DNA of 64,000 bases from Eutrophobius brisbanensis. Its GTDB lineage: Bacteria; Pseudomonadota; Gammaproteobacteria; Eutrophobiales; Eutrophobiaceae. Positions within the stretch are counted from its first letter, which is position 1; every line of letters starts with the position of its first letter. Position numbers and translations under genes: made by a program. Shown here one piece after another: positions 35,451 to 43,886 of this stretch. The DNA lies in NCBI GenBank assembly GCA_038131795.1, contig JAYPQE010000003.1, positions 434,001-498,000 of the forward strand, written 5' to 3'. A model generated the notes under the pieces. That model saw only the letters and a list, made by a program, of their open reading frames with translations, did not search any database and was not told the origin of the DNA.

Positions 35451-35478
35451 TTGGTAAAAGCAGGAGATATGTTACTAT
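35451..35478 (+). promoter_or_regulatory. sigma-70 promoter of the SRP RNA gene
   Basis: The -35 TTGGTA (35451-35456) and -10 TACTAT (35473-35478) are 16 bp apart. This places the transcription start at about 35486, where the SRP RNA stem begins. Confidence 0.6.
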
Positions 35479-35486
35479 TCAGGCTG

Positions 35487-35588
35487 TGGTCCGTGTCGGT
35501 CTTCGTGGCGTGAAATTATGAACCCCGTCAGGCCTGGAAGGGAGCAGCGGTAATAATGGATACGGGTGCGGTGATTCGATGCGGACCC
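35487..35588 (+). ncRNA. ffs: signal recognition particle RNA, small bacterial (4.5S) type
   Basis: The conserved domain IV sequence GTCAGGCCTGGAAGGGAGCA (35527-35546) contains the GGAAG-type apical loop and the asymmetric loop bound by Ffh. The ends pair: GGTCCG at 35488-35493 with CGGACC at 35582-35587. This gives a single long hairpin of about 100 nt, the usual small SRP RNA. It binds Ffh and guides membrane-protein targeting. It lies just upstream of dnaX, a placement common in bacteria. The exact ends are estimated from the pairing. Confidence 0.92.
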
Positions 35589-35721
35589 TTAATTATGTAT
35601 AAGCATGGCCGGTCATCCATACGCGGCGGCAGCCTCTGAGATAATCTGTGCTAAAATACAAGAATAACAAGGACACGACAGGCAAGACCTGTCAGTTGTA
35701 ACACAGGGTGTAAACTAAATA

Positions 35722-37281
35722 ATGACATACCAGGTTCTTGCCAGAAAATGGCGGCCACAATCCTTTGATGACATGGTGGGACAGACCCATGTCCTTGCTG
35801 CATTGAAAAATGCGCTTGATTCAGATCGTCTTCATCATGCTTATTTATTTACGGGGACCCGTGGAGTGGGTAAAACCACTCTGGCGAGAATATTAGCCAA
35901 GTGTCTGAATTGCGAACAAGGTGTCAGTTCAAGGCCTTGCGGAACATGCAGTGCCTGCACCTCTATCGATGGCGGTCGTTTTGTAGACTTGATTGAAGTC
36001 GATGCCGCATCACGTGCCAAGGTGGAGGAAACAAGAGACCTGATGGATAACGTTCAGTATTCACCAAGTACCGGTCGTTATAAAGTCTATCTGATTGACG
36101 AAGTGCACATGTTTTCCAATCACAGTTTCAATGCGCTATTAAAGACCCTTGAAGAACCGCCACCCCATGTGAAATTTTTACTAGCAACCACCGAACCAAA
36201 AAAACTTCCTGTTACCATATTATCCAGATGCCTGCAGTTTAACCTGAAGCACCTTACCCGAGATCAGATTGCGGAACAGTTGAAAACAATCGCTGCAAAG
36301 GAAGATATAAGCACTGATGATGAATCATTACGACTACTTGCAGCCGGCGCCAATGGCAGTATGCGTGATGCCTTGAGTTTACTTGACCAGGCCATCTCCC
36401 ATGGCAGCGGAGAATTAAAACAGGATATGGTCAGGGACATGTTGGGTACCATAGACATCCAGGATCTAATCTCCCTGTATGAATCATTATTGGCTAATGA
36501 TGCTGGTGCATTAATAAATTGTATTAATAAAATGGATGAGCATACGCCTGATTATGATTCGGTATTTGCTGAGATGCTGTCAGATTTTCATGATATGGCT
36601 ATCTGCCATGCCATTGGTGCCGGTGCAGATAGCCTGACAGATATCAGGCCTGATATCCGTCAATTGGCAGAAAGGTTTGATAAAGAAGATGTGCAACTCT
36701 ATTATCAGATTGCACTCACAGGCAGGCGTGACCTTCCCATGTCACCCGATCCACGAATAGGTTTTGAAATGACCATGGTGAGAATGTTGGCATTTCGTCC
36801 GGACACAATATCCGGAGGAGGCGCAAAAACCACGGTTAGAAAATCGACTACCGCTGCCACTCCTGAGGTATCAATGAGTGCGCCTGATAGCGGTGAAATT
36901 GCCATTGGTCGAGATTGGAAAAAGTTGATTGATGATATGGCATTGACAGGACTGGTAAATGAGTTAGCTGGTAATTGCGTATTGAAGGCTCATACCCAGG
37001 ATCGCATACACCTTGTGCTACTGCCCAGCCAGGAACATCTGTTGAAGACCATACAGCAAGAACGTCTTCAAAGTGCAATACATGAACGCTTTGGTAAGGA
37101 TATTAAGTTAATAATTACAGTGGAAGAACCCCAGAGCGAAACGCCAAACCAGGCAAAAAAACGCATGCAGGATGAACGTCAACAGCAAGCAGTAGATTCG
37201 TTTAATGATGATCCTGATGTTAAAGATATTGTTGATACATTCAACGCTAAAATAGAGCAAACAACAATTAGACCGCAATAA
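35722..37281 (+). CDS. dnaX: DNA polymerase III subunits gamma and tau
   Basis: This 519-residue clamp-loader ATPase is shorter than the 643-residue E. coli tau. Walker A is TGTRGVGKTTLA (about residues 44-55). The zinc module has four cysteines, including CGTCSAC (about 73-79). The DEVH-type box is VYLIDEVHMFS, and the arginine finger region is TILSRCLQF. The C-terminal tau part is short (GRDWKKLIDDMALTGLVNELA onward) and ends with a QAKKRMQDERQQ helix. It loads the sliding clamp and links polymerase to helicase. ybaB and recR follow, the standard gene order. A seven-A run sits at 37154-37160 near the end. Confidence 0.95.
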   Translation: MTYQVLARKWRPQSFDDMVGQTHVLAALKNALDSDRLHHAYLFTGTRGVGKTTLARILAKCLNCEQGVSSRPCGTCSACTSIDGGRFVDLIEVDAASRAKVEETRDLMDNVQYSPSTGRYKVYLIDEVHMFSNHSFNALLKTLEEPPPHVKFLLATTEPKKLPVTILSRCLQFNLKHLTRDQIAEQLKTIAAKEDISTDDESLRLLAAGANGSMRDALSLLDQAISHGSGELKQDMVRDMLGTIDIQDLISLYESLLANDAGALINCINKMDEHTPDYDSVFAEMLSDFHDMAICHAIGAGADSLTDIRPDIRQLAERFDKEDVQLYYQIALTGRRDLPMSPDPRIGFEMTMVRMLAFRPDTISGGGAKTTVRKSTTAATPEVSMSAPDSGEIAIGRDWKKLIDDMALTGLVNELAGNCVLKAHTQDRIHLVLLPSQEHLLKTIQQERLQSAIHERFGKDIKLIITVEEPQSETPNQAKKRMQDERQQQAVDSFNDDPDVKDIVDTFNAKIEQTTIRPQ

Positions 37282-37300
37282 TTATTTGTCGAGGATGAGT

Positions 37301-37624
37301 ATGAAAGCAGGGTTAGGTAACATCATGAAACAGGCACAACAGATGCAGGAAAATCTGAAAAAAGTGCAGGATGAAATTGCCAGGACAGAAGTGAAGGGTG
37401 AATCCGGGGCCGGTATGGTCAAAGTTACCATGACCGGGAAACATGATGTAAAAAAAGTTGAAATTGATCGTAGCCTGGTATCCGATGACATTGAAATGCT
37501 TGAAGACCTGGTGGCTGCTGCTGTTAATGATGCTAACCGCAAGGTAGAGCACATGACCAAGGAAAAAATGTCTGAAGTGTCTGCCGGCTTGAACTTGCCT
37601 CCAGGCATAAATCTGCCATTCTAG
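37301..37624 (+). CDS. ybaB: YbaB/EbfC family nucleoid-associated protein
   Basis: This is a roughly 107-residue DNA-binding protein of the usual size. The family pattern is clear: NIMKQAQQMQENLKKVQDEIA at the N-terminus, GMVKVTMTGKHDVKKVEID in the middle, and LEDLVAAAVNDANRK before the tail ending LPPGINLPF. It forms dimers that bind DNA and influence nucleoid structure. GAGG six bases before the ATG at 37301 decides the start. The gene sits between dnaX and recR as in most proteobacteria. Confidence 0.93.
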   Translation: MKAGLGNIMKQAQQMQENLKKVQDEIARTEVKGESGAGMVKVTMTGKHDVKKVEIDRSLVSDDIEMLEDLVAAAVNDANRKVEHMTKEKMSEVSAGLNLPPGINLPF

Positions 37625-37720
37625 AGTCACCTCTATCTTAAGAAAGTTCACATATATTTTGTTCTTGCTACTCAGAAATATACATATTCAGTAATTTAAA
37701 ATTATTCATTGTGTAATCAA

Positions 37721-38314
37721 ATGAATGAGCAAACACGATTAGAAAAACTGATAGTTGCCTTATGTTGCCTTCCTGGAGTGGGGAGAAAATCTGCCCAGCG
37801 AATTGCGTATCATCTATTGCAACGTAACAGAGATGGTGGGAGGACGCTGTCAGTAGCATTACAGCATGCCATGGATGAAATCGGACATTGCAGTCGTTGT
37901 CGTAATTTTACTGAAGCTGATCTTTGCACTATCTGTTCCAATGATAATCGAGATAAGTCCCTGCTGTGTGTGGTCGAGAGTCCAGCCGATGTCTTTGCTG
38001 TAGAGGATGCTGGGTATCGTGGAATATATTTTGTATTAATGGGACATCTTTCTCCCATTGATGGTATAGGTCCTGAAGACCTGGGACTGGATAAACTGGC
38101 GGCCATTATAAGAGAAGGCGTAGTTCAGGAAGTGATCCTGGCCACAAACTCCACAGTGGAAGGTGAAGCTACTGCGCATTTTATCAGTGAAATGGTCAGG
38201 AAAAATAATATCAAGATATCCCGTATCGCCCACGGTGTCCCGGTCGGTGGAGAACTGGAATATATAGATAGCGGGACATTGTCACAGGCCTTATCAGGCC
38301 GACGAGAAATCTAG
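37721..38314 (+). CDS. recR: recombination protein RecR
   Basis: This 197-residue protein is of normal length. It begins with the helix-hairpin-helix region LPGVGRKSAQRIAYHLL, then a four-cysteine zinc finger (CSRCRNFTEADLCTIC), then a Toprim domain (LCVVESPADVFAVEDAG; YFVLMGHLSPIDG) and the C-terminal Walker-B-like part (ISRIAHGVPVGGELEY). With RecF and RecO it loads RecA at gaps. The ATG at 37721 gives the standard N-terminus. Confidence 0.96.
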   Translation: MNEQTRLEKLIVALCCLPGVGRKSAQRIAYHLLQRNRDGGRTLSVALQHAMDEIGHCSRCRNFTEADLCTICSNDNRDKSLLCVVESPADVFAVEDAGYRGIYFVLMGHLSPIDGIGPEDLGLDKLAAIIREGVVQEVILATNSTVEGEATAHFISEMVRKNNIKISRIAHGVPVGGELEYIDSGTLSQALSGRREI

Positions 38315-38512
38315 AACCAATCTCAATATTGTTATTTTTCATTCAGACTTTGTTCTCGCCTTTCTCAAATGCGGGGCCGTGAAGCCGCAGACTGACGTGT
38401 AAACTCGGCTCTGGCTCCTGCTTCGCTATACCGCCTGCATCCATGCAGGCGTCCGCTTTTCGCAAGGCTCGGGCCTCGTCTGAATAAAAAATTCCTAATA
38501 TTGAGACAGGTT
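38315..38512. repeat. MITE-like element with long imperfect inverted ends
   Basis: The ends 38315-38348 and the complement of 38478-38512 align over about 34 bp, sharing AACC, TCTCAATATT, ATTTTT and ATTCAGAC. The inside is GC-richer and holds a perfect 9-bp hairpin (CGCCTGCAT, CC, ATGCAGGCG at 38432-38451). No gene is present between recR and 38551. The left end begins immediately after the recR stop. Confidence 0.65.
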
Positions 38513-38550
38513 CTATAACTTCAAATAATTATTCTTGGTCATCCCCATAT

Positions 38551-39795
38551 TTAGGCCGGTTTTTCTGATAAATGCGCTATACGAATAGGTGCCGGTGGAT
38601 GGGAATCATGGAATGCTGAGTACAGTGGGTCCGGTGTTAACGTATTTGCATTTTCCTTGTAGAGTTTGACCAGGGCCTGAATCAGGTTGGAAGACTGGGC
38701 CTGGGCAGCAGCAAAGTCATCGGCCTCAAATTCATGCAATCTGGAATACCAGGCAAATACTGGCTGCATAAAAAATGTGAAGACCGGGATCACAAACATA
38801 AACAGTATTAATGCCATGTAGGTAGATGGCATATCCACTCCCAGTCCATTATAGAACCAGGGTTTGTCTATCAGCCAGCCCAGTAGCCAGAATCCGGCAA
38901 GAAAACTAATGGCCATCAGTGCAATGCGTTTTTTGATATGGTTGTGTTTGAAATGCCCCAACTCATGGGCCAATACCGCTTCTATTTCTTCATGTGTCAG
39001 GTCATCCATCAGAGTATCGAAAAATACGATCCGTTTATTGCTGCCCATACCTGTAAAGTAGGCATTACCATGAGTGGAACGTGTTGACCCATCCATGACA
39101 AAGATTCCCTGGCTGGCAAAGCCGTTTCTATCCAGCAGGGATTCGATCCGTGATTTCAGTTCCTGGTTTTCCAGGGGACGAAATTTATTAAAGATGGGGG
39201 CAATGAAGGCAGGGTAAAACCACATCATAAACAGGCTGAAACCCAACCAGGTCATCCACACATATAACCACCACAAATCACCGGCATTCATCATTAGCCA
39301 CAATACCAGTGCCAGCATCGGTGTACCGATTAGCAGGCTGAGTGACAGGGACTTGGCCATATCAGTCATAAATATTTTTGGAGTCGTTTTATTAAAACCA
39401 AACCTGGCTTCCAGGGTGAATGTGCGGTAAATAGACATGGGGATGTCCAGCAAGGATGAAATCAGCATCACACACAGCATCAGGCCAACACCTGTCCACA
39501 GGGGAGAAAGGGAAAGATCCTGCCAGAATATATCAAGATAGTTCAGGCCACGGCCAAATGTCCAGGCAAGCAGGATGACGGCACTGATGATTAATTCCAC
39601 ACATGCTGTTTGCGATTTTGCCTGTGAGTAGTCGGCGGCTTTTTGATGTTCTTCAAGACTTATTTTGTCCTTAAACTGTTCGGGAACGTTTGGTCTATGT
39701 GTGGACACATGGCGTATATGTCGATAAATGAGTAAATACTGTACGATCATCCCGGCTACAAGGAAGCCAAGAAATAGAAAACTGAATGAATTCAT
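38551..39795 (-). CDS. M48 family (Ste24-like) membrane metallopeptidase
   Basis: This 414-residue integral membrane protease is of the CAAX prenyl protease 1/Ste24 type. The zinc site HELGH lies in EAVLAHELGHFKHNHIKKR, with the downstream EFEADDFAAAQ supplying the third ligand. Several membrane spans flank it, including N-terminal FSFLFLGFLVAGMIVQYLLI and MAISFLAGFWLLGWLI. Length and layout match Ste24 homologues found in many gammaproteobacteria. It is expected to cut membrane or misfolded proteins; bacteria lack the eukaryotic prenyl substrates. It is transcribed opposite to orn. Confidence 0.9.
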   Translation of the reverse strand: MNSFSFLFLGFLVAGMIVQYLLIYRHIRHVSTHRPNVPEQFKDKISLEEHQKAADYSQAKSQTACVELIISAVILLAWTFGRGLNYLDIFWQDLSLSPLWTGVGLMLCVMLISSLLDIPMSIYRTFTLEARFGFNKTTPKIFMTDMAKSLSLSLLIGTPMLALVLWLMMNAGDLWWLYVWMTWLGFSLFMMWFYPAFIAPIFNKFRPLENQELKSRIESLLDRNGFASQGIFVMDGSTRSTHGNAYFTGMGSNKRIVFFDTLMDDLTHEEIEAVLAHELGHFKHNHIKKRIALMAISFLAGFWLLGWLIDKPWFYNGLGVDMPSTYMALILFMFVIPVFTFFMQPVFAWYSRLHEFEADDFAAAQAQSSNLIQALVKLYKENANTLTPDPLYSAFHDSHPPAPIRIAHLSEKPA

Positions 39796-39878
39796 ATAAT
39801 TAATCCTGATATTGCTATTGGTTATCGATTTCGTATGAAATAAGGTTAAAATGTTACAGAAACTAATTGAAAATTATA

Positions 39879-40421
39879 ATGAATCAATCACATGACAACC
39901 TAATCTGGATAGACCTGGAAATGACAGGTCTTAATCCAGATTCTGATTATATCATCGAAATTGCCACCGTGATTACCGATGCCAAACTGGAGATCCTCGC
40001 AGAAGGGCCGGTGATTGCCATTCATGTAGAAGATGCCATATTAAGCGGCATGGACGAATGGAATACCAATCAGCACGGTAAGTCTGGACTGACACAGCGG
40101 GTCAAGGCCAGTCAGGTAACCAATCAAGAAGCGGAGCGGCAAACCCTGGCATTTCTAAAGGATTATGTACCTGCCAACACATCCCCTATGTGTGGTAACA
40201 GTATTTGCCAGGATCGCCGTTTTCTACATAGATTTATGCCGGAACTTGAAGTCTATTTTCATTATAGGAACCTGGATGTCAGCAGTTTCAAGGAACTGGT
40301 GAAACGCTGGGCCCCAGATAAACCTCAATTCATAAAAAACTCAAGTCATCTCGCTCTCAATGATATCAAGGACTCCATAGAGGAATTGCGTTTTTACCGG
40401 GACAATTATTTTAAGCTTTAA
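39879..40421 (+). CDS. orn: oligoribonuclease
   Basis: This 180-residue DEDDh exonuclease degrades di- and oligonucleotides, including pGpG. The ExoI motif is IWIDLEMTGL, ExoII is in MCGNSICQDRRFL, and ExoIII is the segment around SSHLALNDIKDSI with the catalytic histidine and aspartate. The ATG at 39879 gives the normal length and start (MNQSHDNLIW). It is cytoplasmic. nnr begins two bases after its stop, so it is probably read into the tsaE-amiB-mutL transcript. Confidence 0.96.
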   Translation: MNQSHDNLIWIDLEMTGLNPDSDYIIEIATVITDAKLEILAEGPVIAIHVEDAILSGMDEWNTNQHGKSGLTQRVKASQVTNQEAERQTLAFLKDYVPANTSPMCGNSICQDRRFLHRFMPELEVYFHYRNLDVSSFKELVKRWAPDKPQFIKNSSHLALNDIKDSIEELRFYRDNYFKL

Positions 40422-40423
40422 TT

Positions 40424-41923
40424 ATGGGTATCCCCTCCATTGAATTAAACCGCAGGTTGTATACAGCCAGCAGTGTTCGTGAGCTGGATCGAATTGCCAT
40501 ACAGGAAGGAAATATTCCGGGTATTGAACTAATGCGTCGGGCGGGGCAGGCAGTATTTAATACTTTGGTAAAACAATGGCCAAATGCCAGGCAGGTCCTC
40601 GTTATTTGTGGTGCAGGTAACAATGCAGGAGATGGTTATGTTATTGCCAGGCTTGCACACGAACACAAATTGAATGTGACAGTGGTATCGTTGGTATCGC
40701 CGGATAAATTAAAAAATGATGCATTGATTGCCGCCAATGAGTATTTGGAGTTGGGGTTGCAAACCACTGATTCCATCAATGGAATTGACATAAACAGTAT
40801 GGATATCATTGTGGATGCCATCCTGGGTACAGGACTGGATCGTGATGTGGCAGGTGATTACCTCCAGGCGATTAACCATATTAATGAATCTAATGTCCCG
40901 GTAATCTCAGTCGACATCCCCTCAGGGTTAAATGCGGATACCGGTAATGCCATGGGGAGCGCAGTTAAGGCGGACTGTACCGTTACCTTCATAGGACAAA
41001 AACAGGGATTATATACAGGTGAAGCGGCTGAATATTGTGGCGCGCGTATTTTTAAGGGATTGGATGTCCCATCAGATGTCTACGAAGGAGTACAGGCAAA
41101 TGCCGAACTGGTGGATCTGGAATTGTATGAATACTTATTGCAGCCACGGGCAAGGACAGGACATAAGGGGCAATTTGGCCACGTCCTGGTTACCGGGGGA
41201 GATTATGGATTTGCAGGTGCGGTAAGAATGTGCGGTGAGGCTGCGGCGAGGACGGGGGCAGGACTGATCAGTATTGCAACCCGCCCTGAACATGCCTATG
41301 CATTGCCGTTGGGATGTCCCGAATTGATGGCGTCTGCTGTCAATTCATCTGAAGAATTCATGCCATTACTGCACAGGGCCTCTGTCATCGCAATTGGTCC
41401 TGGCCTTGGTCAATCACAATGGTCAGTTATATTATTAAACAAGTTGCTGGAATGTAATCTGCCATTAGTCGTCGATGCGGACGCCCTGAATCTGCTGGCA
41501 ACTGAGCCAGTATCACGTCATGACTGGATATTAACTCCACATCCTGGTGAGGCTGCAAGGTTACTGGGGACCACTGTCAGTGAAGTCCAGTCTGACCGAG
41601 TTGCTACAGCAAAATCTCTACAACAGCACTATGGCGGCGTCATCATTTTGAAAGGTCCGGGCACCATCATTGTCTCGTCTGATTCGGTACGTATCTGTAA
41701 AGATGGCAATCCTGGCATGGCTTCCGGTGGAATGGGGGATGTACTGACCGGGATCGTTTCCGGATTGGTTGCCCAGGGACTGTCTCTGCAGATGGCGGCC
41801 ACGGTGGGTGTATGTCTCCATGCCCGGGCAGGGGACCTAAGTGCAAATCTGGAAGGTGAAAGGGGAATGATGGCGACGGACTTGCTGCCATTTATCCATA
41901 GACTGGTTAACCCTCATCAATGA
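40424..41923 (+). CDS. nnr: bifunctional NAD(P)H-hydrate epimerase / ADP-dependent dehydratase
   Basis: This 499-residue fused enzyme repairs hydrated NAD(P)H. The N-terminal YjeF-N epimerase domain includes CGAGNNAGDGYVIARLA and DAILGTGLDRDVAG. The C-terminal dehydratase, of the ribokinase-like fold, shows GHVLVTGGDYGFAGA, LVVDADALNLL, LTPHPGEAARLLG and GNPGMASGGMGDVLTGIV. Length and domain order match E. coli YjeF/Nnr. Its stop overlaps the tsaE start (ATGA). Confidence 0.95.
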   Translation: MGIPSIELNRRLYTASSVRELDRIAIQEGNIPGIELMRRAGQAVFNTLVKQWPNARQVLVICGAGNNAGDGYVIARLAHEHKLNVTVVSLVSPDKLKNDALIAANEYLELGLQTTDSINGIDINSMDIIVDAILGTGLDRDVAGDYLQAINHINESNVPVISVDIPSGLNADTGNAMGSAVKADCTVTFIGQKQGLYTGEAAEYCGARIFKGLDVPSDVYEGVQANAELVDLELYEYLLQPRARTGHKGQFGHVLVTGGDYGFAGAVRMCGEAAARTGAGLISIATRPEHAYALPLGCPELMASAVNSSEEFMPLLHRASVIAIGPGLGQSQWSVILLNKLLECNLPLVVDADALNLLATEPVSRHDWILTPHPGEAARLLGTTVSEVQSDRVATAKSLQQHYGGVIILKGPGTIIVSSDSVRICKDGNPGMASGGMGDVLTGIVSGLVAQGLSLQMAATVGVCLHARAGDLSANLEGERGMMATDLLPFIHRLVNPHQ

Positions 41924-42384
41924 TCTTAAAAATCGCTAGTACAGAGGAGATGGAAAGCCTTGGCTCCATCATTGCCCAAAAGGTGGTACCGGGTTCACAG
42001 ATCCACCTGTCAGGTCCCCTGGGGGCAGGTAAGACCACTTTGGTCAGAGGATTTTTAAGGGGATTTGACTATGCAGGCAAGGTTAAAAGCCCGACATTTA
42101 CTCTGGTAGAGCCATATGAATTTGATAATTTATGGATTTATCACTTTGACCTGTACCGTATTGAATCTCCCCTGGAACTGGATGCCATAGGCTTCAGGGA
42201 ATATCCTGGCGCAGATAGTATTTGTTTGATTGAGTGGCCCGAAAAGGCCGGGACATACCTCAAAGACCCTGATTTATTTATTAAAATCAAGATAATTGAT
42301 GATGGTCGAGAAATTCAGGTCGAGGTAAGAACCAATGCCGGCCAGGCCATAATTAAAGAAGTTTCATCTGTATTTAGTACATAA
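41920..42384 (+). CDS. tsaE: tRNA threonylcarbamoyladenosine biosynthesis protein TsaE
   Basis: This 154-residue ATPase has the P-loop GPLGAGKTTLVRGFLR, then SPTFTLVEPYEF and the Walker-B-like ICLIEWPEKAG. It works with TsaB and TsaD in making the t6A modification of ANN-decoding tRNAs. It is cytoplasmic. Position before amiB and mutL is the conserved gammaproteobacterial order. The 102 bp that follow are AT-rich and may hold a promoter for amiB. Confidence 0.96.
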   Translation: MILKIASTEEMESLGSIIAQKVVPGSQIHLSGPLGAGKTTLVRGFLRGFDYAGKVKSPTFTLVEPYEFDNLWIYHFDLYRIESPLELDAIGFREYPGADSICLIEWPEKAGTYLKDPDLFIKIKIIDDGREIQVEVRTNAGQAIIKEVSSVFST

Positions 42385-42486
42385 TACTTTATATATTTGA
42401 TATAAATCAGTAAGATAACTTGATTTTCTAATAAAAAATTGAAATTATTAGTGTAATCAGTATGAAATTAGGTAACAATTATTCAG

Positions 42487-43794
42487 ATGCGCAAAATAAT
42501 CTGTATCATTTCAATAGTTTTTGCCTGTTCGGTATCTGCCGAGTCCGTGAATGTTGAAAATATCCGGATTTGGGCGGCACCGGAGAGCACCCGCATTGTA
42601 TTTGACCTGACAGGTCCTGTAGACCATAAACTGGCAAATCTTACCGATCCATTCCGTACCGTCGTTGATATCGCCAATGCCAGGTTAAAGAATGACCTGG
42701 CACAACCCGTCAATGCTGATCGCTATCTCAGACGCCTGCGCAGCGCCAACCATGATGAAGACCTCAGGGTTGTGCTTGATCTGAAAAAATTTGCCATGAC
42801 AAAAAGTTTTCAATTAGAACCCAATAAAACGTATGGCCACAGACTGGTCATTGACCTGTATAACGAAGAATCAGAGACCTCGGTGACAGAAGAAGTCATG
42901 GTGGAGAGTAATGACGCACTGTCAGCTCCCCGTGATGTTGTAATAGCCATTGATGCAGGGCATGGAGGTGAGGACCCGGGGTCTATCGGTGCAGCGGGTA
43001 CCTATGAAAAAGATATTGCATTAATTCTGGCAAAAAAACTGGCAGATAAAATAAACCGGGTTCATGGTATGAAGGCTGTTCTCATCAGGGAAGGAGATTA
43101 TTACGTCAGACTCAGAGACAGGATGAACAAAGCACGTCAATATAATGCCGATTTATTTGTTTCTGTGCATGCTGATGCATTCACTGATCCGAGAGTATCA
43201 GGTTCGTCCGTATATGTACTGTCTCAGAAAGGGGCCAGTAGTGAACACGCAAAATGGCTTGCTGAAAAGGAAAATGCATCAGATTTAATAGGTGGCGTTA
43301 AGCTGGAAGACAAGGATGATGTGCTGGCATCGGTTCTTTTGGATCTCTCACAAACTGCCAGTCTGGAGGCAAGCATCGATGTTGCCGACAGGATCCTGGG
43401 TGGATTAAAAAAAGTTGGTAAACTTCATAAAAGAAGGGTGGAATCTGCTGCATTTGCTGTGCTTAAATCACCTGATATCCCCTCTGTGCTGGTAGAAACC
43501 GCCTATATTTCAAACCCAACGGAAGAGAAACAGCTTAAAAACCCCAGTCATCAGGAGGCATTAACCAGTGCCATCCTGTCCGGTTTAGAGGGCTATTTTC
43601 GTTCCTACCCACCAGACAATACCATCATTTCTCAATACCGTTCCCAGGAGTATGTGATTTCCAGGGGCGATACCCTGTCAGAGATTGCCACCCGTCACCG
43701 GGTAAGCCTGCAAAGTCTCAGGCAGGCTAATGGTCTTCATTCAGACAAGATCCGCATTGGTCAGAAACTCGTTATCCCATTGACCGGCAGTTGA
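42487..43794 (+). CDS. amiB: N-acetylmuramoyl-L-alanine amidase AmiB
   Basis: This 435-residue exported amidase splits septal peptidoglycan. A signal peptide (IICIISIVFACSVSAE) is followed by an AMIN domain for septal localisation (about residues 22-130). The zinc-dependent Amidase_3 domain shows AIDAGHGGEDPGS, a glutamate in TYEKDIAL, FVSVHADAF and VETAYISNPTEEK. A C-terminal LysM module (YVISRGDTLSEIATRHRV) binds glycan. The LysM module and the place beside mutL favour AmiB over AmiA or AmiC. EnvC/NlpD-type activators are not in this window. Confidence 0.93.
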   Translation: MRKIICIISIVFACSVSAESVNVENIRIWAAPESTRIVFDLTGPVDHKLANLTDPFRTVVDIANARLKNDLAQPVNADRYLRRLRSANHDEDLRVVLDLKKFAMTKSFQLEPNKTYGHRLVIDLYNEESETSVTEEVMVESNDALSAPRDVVIAIDAGHGGEDPGSIGAAGTYEKDIALILAKKLADKINRVHGMKAVLIREGDYYVRLRDRMNKARQYNADLFVSVHADAFTDPRVSGSSVYVLSQKGASSEHAKWLAEKENASDLIGGVKLEDKDDVLASVLLDLSQTASLEASIDVADRILGGLKKVGKLHKRRVESAAFAVLKSPDIPSVLVETAYISNPTEEKQLKNPSHQEALTSAILSGLEGYFRSYPPDNTIISQYRSQEYVISRGDTLSEIATRHRVSLQSLRQANGLHSDKIRIGQKLVIPLTGS

Positions 43795-43886
43795 TTTATT
43801 AGCCGGGTTTTATTCGTCCCAAAATTTGTATCATCGATTTCGTAAAAGTACTTCACTGTATGCGAATGTGACGTTAACCTTGTTTA

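Noticed and set aside
37150..37175. Seven-A run in dnaX (37154-37160) as a programmed frameshift site that makes gamma
   Set aside because: A -1 shift would stop within a few codons, giving about 484 of 519 residues, too close to full length to make a distinct gamma. No clear downstream stem or upstream Shine-Dalgarno-like stimulator was seen.
38432..38451. CRISPR-like repeat after recR
   Set aside because: There is only one hairpin and no regularly spaced copies; it belongs to the inverted-repeat element.
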